This document shows positions 50,160-57,514 of a stretch of 64,000 nucleotides of DNA, in pieces (the first letter of the stretch is position 1; each line of letters starts with the position of its first letter). Where the stretch lies: the NCBI GenBank assembly GCA_022826965.1, contig JAJDTU010000002.1, positions 1 to 64,000 on the forward strand. The letters are read 5' to 3'. This DNA is from Dehalococcoidia bacterium (GTDB lineage Bacteria > Chloroflexota > Dehalococcoidia > Bin125). The position numbers were made by a program, and so were the translations under genes. The notes beneath the pieces are model-generated. The model had not been told where the DNA came from and did no database searches. It saw only the letters and a list, made by a program, of their open reading frames with translations.

Positions 50160-51869
50160 TCAGCCGTCGAGCGACGCCAACGCCTCCCGCGCCGCCGTCA
50201 CGGCGTCGCCGATTGGAACGGATGCCGGCTCCGCCGCCTGCCGCAGTTTGAGCTCGATCTGACCCTGTTTGAGCCCGCGCGCCCCAATCGTGATTCGCAT
50301 AGGTGCGCCCATGAGATCGGCGTCATTGAACTTCACACCGGCACGTTCATCGCGGTCGTCGGTCAGCACGTTGAGACCCAACTCCGCCAGCTCGGTCTCA
50401 ATCAACTCCACCGCTGAGGCCACCTCGTCGCTTCCGCCGAGCGGCACAATGTGCACGTCGTACGGAGCGATGCTTCGCGGCCAGATGATCCCGAGCTCGT
50501 CGTGGTTCGCCTGTACGGCGGCAGCCATCAGCCGTTCCACGCCGATCCCATAGCAGCCCATGATCGGCGTGCGTCGTTCCCCGTCGGCGTCGAGGAACGT
50601 GGCATCCATCGGATCGGCGTAGCGCGTGCCCAGCTTGAAGATGTGGCCCAACTCGATCCCGCGCTGCATTTCGAGTGAGCAATCGCATTGAGCGCAGGTG
50701 TCTCCAGGTCGGGCCATGGCAATGTCGGCCACCGTGGCGGCAGTCCAGTCGCGGCCATACGTGACGTTGTGCATGTGGACGTTCTCGCGGTTGGCGCCTG
50801 CGACCAGACCGCCGGCGTTGACGACGCTGGGATCGGCCACCACCATGGCAGGGTCGACACCGATCGGCGACGCATACCCCGCGACCCAACCGGCCTCTGC
50901 TACCTCCTCCGGCAAGAGAGGTCTGGCCTCCAGTGCGTCTAGCGCATTGATCAGCTTGAGTTCGTTGACCTCCAGGTCGCCGCGTACGACCGCAAACGTC
51001 GGTTCATCGTCCACGAGGAAGAATGCCGCTTTCGCCGTCGCCTGAGCCGGAACTCCAAGAAAATCGGCAAGCCCCTCGATGGTGGTAATCCCTGGGGTCT
51101 CAACCTCCACCAGTTCGCCGTCCGAGCCGCCGTTCCCGCTGCGTGAGAACTCGGCACGCTCCTGGTTGGCCGCATAACCGCAGTCGGAGCAGAGGATGAT
51201 GTTGTCCTCGCCGATCTCGGTCAGGAAGATGAACTCCTCCGACTGCTTGCCGCCGATCGCGCCGGAATCGGCCTGCACCGCGACCACGGGTACGCCGCAG
51301 CGCTCGAAGACGTTGTAGTACGCCTGGCGCATCGCGTTGTAGTTGAGCTGGAACGCGTCGTCGTCCACGTCGAACGTGTAGGCGTCCTTCATGATGAACT
51401 CGCGCACCCGCACCAGCCCGCCTCGCGGACGCGGCTCGTCGCGAAACTTGGTCTGCATCTGGAAGACGCTCTGGGGCATGTCGCGGTAGGACTGCACGAC
51501 TTTACGGAAGAGGTCTGTCACCGACTCCTCATGCGTGGGCGCCAGCACCATGCGGCGTTCCCGGCGGTCTTTGAGATTGAACAGCACCGGACCGTAGGAG
51601 TCGGCGCGGCCCGACTCTTCCCACAGTTCTCGCGGCTGAATCGCCGGCATGCGCATCTCCTGCGAGCCGGCGGCTTCCATCTCTTCACGGATGATCTGTT
51701 CGATCTTCAGCAGCGTGCGCCAGGCCGGCGGCAGGAACGAGTAGACCCCGGCAGCGAGTTGAACGATCAGACCGCTGCGCAGCAGGAGCTGGTGGTTGGC
51801 CGAGTCAGCATCCGCCGGCGCCTCGCGCAGCGTGCGACCGAACAACCCGGACATTCGAGCGACAGGCAT
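50160..51869 (-). CDS. proS: Prolyl-tRNA synthetase, bacterial type
   Basis: A 569-residue class II aminoacyl-tRNA synthetase charging proline tRNA. The class II motif 1/2 region is seen as PAWRTLLKIEQIIREEMEAAG and KFRDEPRPRGGLVRVREF, motif 3 in CYGIGVERLMAA. The editing (YbaK-like) insertion domain (about residues 220-390) is present, as expected for the bacterial long type. The anticodon-binding domain is at the C-terminus. ATG 51869 or ATG 51854 are both possible. It is upstream of nusA on the same strand, with its own promoter box. Confidence 0.95.
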   Translation of the reverse strand: MPVARMSGLFGRTLREAPADADSANHQLLLRSGLIVQLAAGVYSFLPPAWRTLLKIEQIIREEMEAAGSQEMRMPAIQPRELWEESGRADSYGPVLFNLKDRRERRMVLAPTHEESVTDLFRKVVQSYRDMPQSVFQMQTKFRDEPRPRGGLVRVREFIMKDAYTFDVDDDAFQLNYNAMRQAYYNVFERCGVPVVAVQADSGAIGGKQSEEFIFLTEIGEDNIILCSDCGYAANQERAEFSRSGNGGSDGELVEVETPGITTIEGLADFLGVPAQATAKAAFFLVDDEPTFAVVRGDLEVNELKLINALDALEARPLLPEEVAEAGWVAGYASPIGVDPAMVVADPSVVNAGGLVAGANRENVHMHNVTYGRDWTAATVADIAMARPGDTCAQCDCSLEMQRGIELGHIFKLGTRYADPMDATFLDADGERRTPIMGCYGIGVERLMAAAVQANHDELGIIWPRSIAPYDVHIVPLGGSDEVASAVELIETELAELGLNVLTDDRDERAGVKFNDADLMGAPMRITIGARGLKQGQIELKLRQAAEPASVPIGDAVTAAREALASLDG

Positions 51870-51881
51870 CTCAGGAATCCC

Positions 51882-51887
51882 AGTATC
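51882..51887 (-). promoter_or_regulatory. Putative -10 box GATACT before proS
   Basis: GATACT on the minus strand lies 12 bases before the proS start, leaving a leader of only a few bases. No clear -35. Confidence 0.33.
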
Positions 51888-51910
51888 GACGTGACATTGC
51901 AGCGACCATA

Positions 51911-52222
51911 TCAGCGATTGCGACGAGCCAACCGAGCGAAGCGGTGGCCGAGATCGAACGCGTCCCACACCTGAAAGCTGAGCCAACCCGCGAAACCGGA
52001 GCAGATCAGGGCGCTGATCATGGACACGCCGACACCAAGCTGATTGTCGAGTCCGGCGAGTGGCACCAGCGCGCCTCCGCCGATGCCGCCCAGTAACGCA
52101 AAGGGCGCGGCCCACAGTGCTCCTCGGGCTCGCCGAGGCAGGCTCAACGCGATCCAACTCAACATGGACAGCAGCGACCAGGCGGCCGCGAACAAGATCA
52201 GAAAGATCACGCTAACCAGCAC
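51911..52222 (-). CDS. Small membrane protein, 103 residues
   Basis: A hydrophobic protein with about three membrane segments (starting VSVIFLILFAAAWSLLSML, then GALWAAPFALLGGIGGGALV and GVGVSMISALICSGFAGWLSF) and a basic C-terminus (HRFARLARRNR). No family recognised. The GTG at 52222 follows a TACCGT box by six bases and shares its promoter region with the divergent ispG. It ends 41 bases before proS on the same strand. Confidence 0.6.
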   Translation of the reverse strand: MLVSVIFLILFAAAWSLLSMLSWIALSLPRRARGALWAAPFALLGGIGGGALVPLAGLDNQLGVGVSMISALICSGFAGWLSFQVWDAFDLGHRFARLARRNR

Positions 52223-52228
52223 GTATCA

Positions 52229-52238
52229 ACGGTACGAT
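52229..52238. promoter_or_regulatory. Overlapping divergent -10 boxes (TACCGT minus, TACGAT plus)
   Basis: On the minus strand TACCGT (52229-52234) precedes the small membrane protein by six bases. On the plus strand TACGAT (52233-52238) precedes ispG. They share the central TA, giving a symmetric bidirectional promoter. Confidence 0.4.
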
Positions 52239-52269
52239 GCACGTGATCGGCTGAGGAGAGGCGGCATCG

Positions 52270-53427
52270 ATGGCGGAGACGATTGAGCTCACCGGCGACC
52301 TGCGCCGTAACCCGACCCGCGCCGTGCAAGTAGGCGACGTCACAATCGGCGGCGGCAACCCCATCGTCGTCCAATCGATGGCGGCCACGAGGACGCAGGA
52401 CATCGAAGCCACCGTCCGGCAGGTCAAGCTGCTCGAAGTCGCCGGCGCCGACCTGGTGCGCGTCGCGGTCGACTCGCGCAAGGACGTTGAAGCGCTGGCC
52501 GCCGTACGCGAACAGACGGAGGCGCCACTCTCGGTCGACCTGCAAGAGAACTACCGGCTCTGTACGCAGGTGGCTCCGTACGTCGACAAGATCCGCTACA
52601 ACCCCGGTCATCTGCACCACCATGAGAAGTCGAAGTCGGTCCGCGACAAGGTCTCATTCATCGCCGAGACCGCAGCCGAACACGACTGCGCCATCCGCGT
52701 CGGTGTGAACTGCGGATCGATCGATCCGCGAATGCTGGAGCGCTACCCCGACGACCATGTCTCGGCGATCGTCGCCTCGGCGTCGGAGCATTGCGGACTG
52801 CTCGACGAGCTGGGGTTTGACCGCTATGTCGTCTCGCTCAAGGACTCGGACTGGAAGCAGGTGGTCGAGGTCAACGAGAAGTTCGCCGCCGTACGCCCGG
52901 ACGTGCCGCTGCACCTTGGCGTCACGGAGGCGGGGATGCCGCCGGAGGGCGTGATTAAGACTCGCGTCGCGTTTGAACAGCTCGTCACCCAGGGCATCGG
53001 CGACACCGTTCGTGTTTCGCTCACGGTCCCGTTCGACGACAAGGGCATGGAGATCGATGTCGCGCGCGGGATCCTCGCCGACATCGCGGCCGGACGGTTC
53101 CGTTCCGTTCCGCCGAAGTTCGACGAGGGCCTGAACATCATTTCCTGCCCGTCTTGCTCTCGCGTCGAGAACGAGAAGTTCGTCGACCTCGCCCAGGACG
53201 TCAAGGCGATGACCGCGTACGCCTCGGACTACGACATCACCATCGCCGTGATGGGTTGCCGCGTGAACGGCCCGGGCGAGACTGACGATGCCGACCTCGG
53301 CCTCTGGTGCGGCCCCCTGGCCGTCAACCTGAAGCGGGGCGAGGAGTCACTGGGACACTATCCCTACGACGAGATCCTGCCTCGGCTGAAGCAGGAGTTG
53401 GACGCGATCATCGCTGCACAGGCGTGA
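52270..53427 (+). CDS. ispG: 4-hydroxy-3-methylbut-2-enyl diphosphate synthase
   Basis: A 385-residue iron-sulfur enzyme (GcpE) of the MEP isoprenoid pathway, making HMBPP from methylerythritol cyclodiphosphate. It begins with the TIM barrel ([20 protein letters not shown]) and carries the 4Fe-4S cysteines in [10 protein letters not shown] and [10 protein letters not shown]. The length matches the bacterial short form without the plant insert. GAGGAG stands before the ATG. Its presence indicates isoprenoid synthesis through the MEP route, together with UppP in the same area for undecaprenyl phosphate. Confidence 0.95.
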   Translation: MAETIELTGDLRRNPTRAVQVGDVTIGGGNPIVVQSMAATRTQDIEATVRQVKLLEVAGADLVRVAVDSRKDVEALAAVREQTEAPLSVDLQENYRLCTQVAPYVDKIRYNPGHLHHHEKSKSVRDKVSFIAETAAEHDCAIRVGVNCGSIDPRMLERYPDDHVSAIVASASEHCGLLDELGFDRYVVSLKDSDWKQVVEVNEKFAAVRPDVPLHLGVTEAGMPPEGVIKTRVAFEQLVTQGIGDTVRVSLTVPFDDKGMEIDVARGILADIAAGRFRSVPPKFDEGLNIISCPSCSRVENEKFVDLAQDVKAMTAYASDYDITIAVMGCRVNGPGETDDADLGLWCGPLAVNLKRGEESLGHYPYDEILPRLKQELDAIIAAQA

Positions 53428-53445
53428 GTCGGGGTTGCCGGCAAC

Positions 53446-53778
53446 GTGGTTCGTCAACGTGTCCCACGACTCAGGGAGAGTCCTGACACGCTGGACAAGC
53501 TCTCGGTGCATGGATTGACTCTGGACGATGCGTTCGATGTCGAGGAGTTTGCGCCGGTCACGATTCCGCAGAAGGCCAGGTGGATCGCGCGAAGAGACGG
53601 CACATCGTATCGACAGCCCGAGCGTCTCAAGATGATTGGACCTAATCGCGGGGGTCGGATGGTCACGTTGATCATCGAGTACCCTGATCAGGACAACTAC
53701 TCGACGATCGTCACGGGCTACTGGTCGAGTAACGGCGAACAGGCCGAGTACCACCAGCGCAAAGGTGGCGTACGATGA
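53446..53778 (+). CDS. BrnT-like toxin candidate
   Basis: A 110-residue basic protein. The order HGLTLDDAFDV, then MIGPNRGGRMVTLIIEYPD, then GYWSSNGEQAEYHQRK mirrors BrnT toxins (KHG, GRxLxVVxT, RxIxARxAxxxERxxY), but conservation is weak. BrnT toxins are RelE-fold ribonucleases. A second small gene overlaps its stop (ATGA), which is the expected toxin-antitoxin layout with the toxin first. Codons are less GC-rich than the surroundings, suggesting mobility. GTG start is the only reasonable one after ispG. Family assignment tentative. Confidence 0.6.
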   Translation: MVRQRVPRLRESPDTLDKLSVHGLTLDDAFDVEEFAPVTIPQKARWIARRDGTSYRQPERLKMIGPNRGGRMVTLIIEYPDQDNYSTIVTGYWSSNGEQAEYHQRKGGVR

Positions 53779-54026
53779 CAACTAAATCCAGAAACCTGGT
53801 CGAGGGGGAGTCCGACACCACCCTCTTCACGTTGGTTCTCGATCAGAGTGTCTCCGGCTTAGAGATCGACATCACGCGTGATGAGCTACGCCAACTCGTG
53901 CAAGCCAGCCAGATCATAGGTGTTAGTCCAGGCGACTTCTTGCGCGAAGCTACGCTCGCGAAGGCTCACGACGTGATTGAGTCGGAGCAGAGTGAGAACG
54001 CTCAAACGCCTGCCTCAGGCCTTTAG
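53775..54026 (+). CDS. Antitoxin-like partner of the BrnT-like protein
   Basis: An 83-residue acidic protein with a likely helical middle (ITRDELRQLVQASQIIGVSP then GDFLREATLAKAHDVI). It could be a ribbon-helix-helix type regulator, though the pattern is not clear. The start overlaps the stop of the preceding toxin candidate. The gene ends overlapping the convergent nitroreductase by four bases. Role inferred from position only. Confidence 0.5.
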   Translation: MTTKSRNLVEGESDTTLFTLVLDQSVSGLEIDITRDELRQLVQASQIIGVSPGDFLREATLAKAHDVIESEQSENAQTPASGL

Positions 54027-54688
54027 CCGCCGAACACTTCGCCGTCGAACCGATCGACGGTGGCAAATCCATCAACCGGACCTCGCTTGAGCCTCGTGAG
54101 CTGCTTGACCGGCTTGCCGATCGGCAGGAAGGCCGCAATCGCGTAGTGGTCGGGCAGGCCGAGAATCGGCTTGAGTTCGGGCTCATTGGCGATCGGGATC
54201 GTGGTCAGGGTGCCGCCGAAACCCTCGTTGCGAGCCATCAGCAGGATGCTCCAGACGAACGGGTAGATGGAGCCGCCGGAGATCACGCCGACCCGGTCCA
54301 GTTCCTTGTCGACGGAGGCGACGACGCCGAGATCGACGCAAATCGCAAGAAGGACCGGAGCATCAACGTACGGATCCATCAATCGCCTCGGCGTGGGCAG
54401 ACTGGCTGCCGACTCGTCGGTGACTGAGGACGGGAACGCCGCGTTCCAGGGACCTTCGCCTGCTTGCTGCATCGCCATGTAGCGCTTGGCCGGGCGCTCT
54501 GCCGCCTGGGCGATCGCTGCCCGGGTCTCCGGATCGCGCACGACGATCACGTGCCAGCCCTGGCGGTTGCCGCCCGAAGGAGCGAAGCGGGCGTGCTCGA
54601 GCATGCGCTCGATCGCCTCATCGGGGACCGGGTCGTCGGTGAACTGCCGGGCGGCGAAGGTGGTGCGGATGACCTCGGTGATCTCCAT
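54023..54688 (-). CDS. Nitroreductase-family FMN oxidoreductase
   Basis: A 221-residue FMN enzyme. The start (MEITEVIRTTFAARQFTDDPVPDEAIERML in part) with FAPSGGNRQGWHVIVV is the family FMN-binding segment, and EGFGGTLTTI and ILGLPDHYAIAAFLPIGKP complete the fold. These enzymes reduce nitro groups, quinones or flavins with NAD(P)H, and some dehalogenate. TAGGAG stands before ATG 54688. It is divergent from uppP. Substrate unknown. Confidence 0.9.
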   Translation of the reverse strand: MEITEVIRTTFAARQFTDDPVPDEAIERMLEHARFAPSGGNRQGWHVIVVRDPETRAAIAQAAERPAKRYMAMQQAGEGPWNAAFPSSVTDESAASLPTPRRLMDPYVDAPVLLAICVDLGVVASVDKELDRVGVISGGSIYPFVWSILLMARNEGFGGTLTTIPIANEPELKPILGLPDHYAIAAFLPIGKPVKQLTRLKRGPVDGFATVDRFDGEVFGG

Positions 54689-54728
54689 GTCGGCTCCTAC
54701 AGTGAACTAATCCCAGAGCGGAGTCTAC

Positions 54729-55544
54729 GTGAGCATCGTCGAAGCGATTGTCCTCGCCGTCGTCCAGGGACTGACCGAGTTCCTGCCGATCTCGTCAAGC
54801 GGACACCTGATTCTGGCGCGATGGATCTTCGGCTGGGAGGATCCCGGTCTCGACTTCGATGTCGCGGTTCACATCGGAACGCTGGCCGCGATCCTCTTCG
54901 CCTTTCGCCGCGAAATCTGGCGCGTGCTGAGGGGACTGCGGGCGGACGAGGAAAGTGTCGACGGACTCCGCCCGCGACGCCTGATCTGGTTAGGCGTCAT
55001 CGGGACGCTTCCGATCGTGATCGTCGGTGGGTTCTTCTACGAGACCTTGCAGGACGAACTGCGTAGCGCGACGACGGCCGGAGCGCTACTGCTCGTGACC
55101 GGAGCCATGATTGCCGGCGCAGAGTGGCGGTTGCGCCGATCCGGCCCGCCCGCGGCGCTGGATGTCCTGGACAAACGCCGTTCACTGGCAATCGGTATCG
55201 CGCAGTGCCCGGCGATACTGCCGGGTATCTCACGCTCCGGGATGTGCATCGTGGCAGCGATGTCGCTCGGCCAGAGTCGCGAAGCCGCCGCGCGCTGGGC
55301 GTTCTGGCTGTCGATCCCCTCCCTCGCCGGAGCCGGCGTACTGGCCGTCGCAGCACTGATCGACGAGCGCGGCTCGGTCGACGACGCCGCGCTGATCGTG
55401 GGAGCGCTCGTCTCGTTCGCAACCGCCTTAATCGCGATCAAGGCGCTGCTCTGGCTGGTTCGCGGCCGCAGCCTGGCGCCGTTCGCGGCGTACTGCGTGC
55501 TGGCAGGCGTGGCCGCTCTGATTGCGCGAGCGGCGGGCGCCTAA
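54729..55544 (+). CDS. uppP: Undecaprenyl-diphosphate phosphatase
   Basis: A 271-residue membrane phosphatase (BacA type) recycling undecaprenyl diphosphate for cell-wall synthesis. The two family motifs are EFLPISSSGHLIL and GISRSGMCI, each near a short helix, with about eight membrane segments. The GTG at 54729 follows GGAG by six bases. It also gives bacitracin resistance in other bacteria. It overlaps the convergent carboxylase gene by four bases. Confidence 0.93.
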   Translation: MSIVEAIVLAVVQGLTEFLPISSSGHLILARWIFGWEDPGLDFDVAVHIGTLAAILFAFRREIWRVLRGLRADEESVDGLRPRRLIWLGVIGTLPIVIVGGFFYETLQDELRSATTAGALLLVTGAMIAGAEWRLRRSGPPAALDVLDKRRSLAIGIAQCPAILPGISRSGMCIVAAMSLGQSREAAARWAFWLSIPSLAGAGVLAVAALIDERGSVDDAALIVGALVSFATALIAIKALLWLVRGRSLAPFAAYCVLAGVAALIARAAGA

Positions 55545-57109
55545 GGTCGCACGCCGTAGAGCGGCTTCGATTCAAGCTCGTGCGGCAGGACCTTGTACGC
55601 GCGCTCGACGAACTGCTGCAGGTAGCTGCGCGTCTTGCGCGGGTCGATGATCTCCTCGATCCCGAAGGTTTCCGCGGTCAGGAACACGTTGCGCAGTTGG
55701 CGCAGGTCGGCCTCGATCTCCTCGCGCTTGGCCTCGGGATCGGCCGCATTCGCGATTTCGCGACGATAGGCCGCATCGACGCCACCCTCGATCGGGATGG
55801 AGCCCCACTCGCCCGAGGGCCAGCCGAGGCGGTAGTTGAGCCGTTTCGGATTGCCGGTGGCCATGCCGGCCATGCCGTAACACTTGCGGATCACGATCGT
55901 CAGTTGCGGCACCGTCGCCTGCAGACCGACCCAGACCGCTCGCATGCCGGAGCGCAGCGTGCCTTCGCGCTCGGCCTGCTCGCCGATCATGAAGCCGGGC
56001 ACGTCAACCAGGTAGACGATCGGAATGTGGAAGTAGTTGCACAGCTCGAGGAAGTGAGTCTGCTTGTCCGAGCCGTCGCGGTCGAGCGCCCCGCCGTTCT
56101 TGAGTGGGTTGTTGGCCACAATGCCGATCGGCAGGCCGTCGACTCGGGCCAGCACCGTGATCACCGAGTTGCCCCAGTGCGGCTTGACCTCGAAATAGTC
56201 GCCGCCGTCGACGACGGAGCGGATCAGCTTGTACATCGAGTAAGGCCGCCGCGTGTTGCGCGGGACGAGGTCGATCAGCTTCTCCCCCGCCCCGTCCGGC
56301 GCATCGACCGCCGGCGCGGCGGGCGGCAGTTCGTTCACGTTGTCAGGCAGGTAGGAGAGCATCGCTCGGATCTGATCGAAGGCGTCGAGCTCGTCTTCCG
56401 CCTCGTTGTCAATACAGCCCGACGTATGCACATGCACCTGCGAGCCGCCCAGCGACTCATTGGTCACATCGTGGCCAATACCTCGCTTTACGACCGGCGG
56501 ACCGGCGGCAAACATTGCCGATCGGCCCCGGGTCATGACGCTCCAGTGGACCATCAGCGCTCGGCCGGCGGGACCACCGGCGATCGCGCCCAAGACGCCG
56601 GCCAGCACCGGCACGTTGCGCATCGCCTCGATCGAAGTGACAAAGTTAGTGCCGCCGTTCGGCAGGTAGGTGGTCCCCATCTTCTTGGTCGCGCCGACAT
56701 TCGCGCCGGCTCCGTCGATCAGCAGGATCAGCGGCACGCGGTACTCGACCGCCAGATCCTCGCAGAATCCGCCCAATCCACCCTTCGAGCGCTGCATCGG
56801 GAAGAGGGCCGAGCCGCCCTGGATCGTGAAGTCCTCGCCCCCGATCGCGACCGTCCGGCCGTCGATCTTGCCCAGTCCCATCACGTACGACGCTGGCGTG
56901 AAATCCACGAGTTCGCCCTCGTCGTACTCTCCAAGACCAGCCAATGCGCCGACCTCGTGGAACGAGCCGGGATCGAGCAGCCCGTCGATCCGCTCGCGGA
57001 CGGTCAGGCGGCCGAGGCGATGCTGACGATCGATGCGGTCGGGCGTGCCGCCGCGATTGGACAACTCCGTTCGCCGTCGCAGTTCCTCAACCTCAGGTTC
57101 CCAGACCAT
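55541..57109 (-). CDS. Acyl-CoA carboxylase carboxyltransferase (beta) subunit
   Basis: A 522-residue carboxyltransferase of the propionyl/methylcrotonyl/acetyl-CoA carboxylase group. It contains the two carboxyltransferase halves with oxyanion glycines (PVLAGVLGAIAGGPAGRALM and the FMIGEQAEREG region). It moves carboxyl from biotin to an acyl-CoA. No biotin carboxylase or carrier gene lies nearby, so partners must be elsewhere. GGAG stands eight bases before ATG 57109. The exact acyl-CoA cannot be read from sequence. Its promoter overlaps a divergent one at 57143. Confidence 0.9.
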   Translation of the reverse strand: MVWEPEVEELRRRTELSNRGGTPDRIDRQHRLGRLTVRERIDGLLDPGSFHEVGALAGLGEYDEGELVDFTPASYVMGLGKIDGRTVAIGGEDFTIQGGSALFPMQRSKGGLGGFCEDLAVEYRVPLILLIDGAGANVGATKKMGTTYLPNGGTNFVTSIEAMRNVPVLAGVLGAIAGGPAGRALMVHWSVMTRGRSAMFAAGPPVVKRGIGHDVTNESLGGSQVHVHTSGCIDNEAEDELDAFDQIRAMLSYLPDNVNELPPAAPAVDAPDGAGEKLIDLVPRNTRRPYSMYKLIRSVVDGGDYFEVKPHWGNSVITVLARVDGLPIGIVANNPLKNGGALDRDGSDKQTHFLELCNYFHIPIVYLVDVPGFMIGEQAEREGTLRSGMRAVWVGLQATVPQLTIVIRKCYGMAGMATGNPKRLNYRLGWPSGEWGSIPIEGGVDAAYRREIANAADPEAKREEIEADLRQLRNVFLTAETFGIEEIIDPRKTRSYLQQFVERAYKVLPHELESKPLYGVRP

Positions 57110-57142
57110 GATGTGCTCCAGACCTTCACATACGCTGGGCTG

Positions 57143-57152
57143 AGTCTAGGTT
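57143..57152. promoter_or_regulatory. Overlapping divergent -10 boxes (TAGACT minus, TAGGTT plus)
   Basis: TAGACT on the minus strand (57143-57148) points to the carboxylase gene, TAGGTT on the plus strand (57147-57152) to the small ORF at 57173. The boxes share the central TA, as at 52229-52238. Confidence 0.38.
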
Positions 57153-57172
57153 GGAAGCTGGAGGGGGCAGCC

Positions 57173-57514
57173 ATGGCGAACTTCAAGAATCGGCTGCACG
57201 AACAGCTGGCCAGGCGCACGGCACGGAACGCCTTCCGCGAAGCGGATCCCGATGCAGACGAGGTCACGGTCTGGTGCGACGTCACGAACCTCTCGTTCAA
57301 GTCGGCCGACGAAGGCGACCTGCGCTCGCAACTCGAGGCGCACTACAAGTCGGCCGAGTACCGCCGCGCCACGAACATCACCATTGAGAAACAGCGCGCG
57401 CTCCGCGACCAGCGCTGGCCGGTGTTGTTCAGCAGGCGTCTACCCTGCCCGCTAGATGGGAACGGGCGATATGACAACGGCGCTCGACGGACTCAGGGTC
57501 CTCGACATATCTGA
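57173..57514 (+). CDS. Hypothetical protein, 113 residues
   Basis: A basic, Arg-rich small protein with a likely helical N-terminus (FKNRLHEQLARRTARNAFRE) and a beta-prone middle (DEVTVWCDVTNLSF). Third-position GC is high, as in real genes here, at least to about 57450. GAGGGGG stands before the ATG. The last 59 bases overlap the start of the fused CaiB gene in another frame, so its true end or the CaiB start may need revision. No family recognised. Confidence 0.5.
   Translation: MANFKNRLHEQLARRTARNAFREADPDADEVTVWCDVTNLSFKSADEGDLRSQLEAHYKSAEYRRATNITIEKQRALRDQRWPVLFSRRLPCPLDGNGRYDNGARRTQGPRHI
57441..57446 (+). promoter_or_regulatory. Putative -10 box TACCCT before fused CaiB
   Basis: TACCCT ends nine bases before the ATG at 57456, which would put transcription start at or just before it. 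It is the third occurrence of this hexamer close to a start codon here. Confidence 0.33.

Noticed and set aside
55124-57120. Very long open frame (796 codons) on the plus strand through uppP and opposite the carboxylase gene
   Set aside because: Only its last part (from 57173) has an own ribosome binding site and lies outside a better gene; the rest is a shadow of uppP and the carboxyltransferase.
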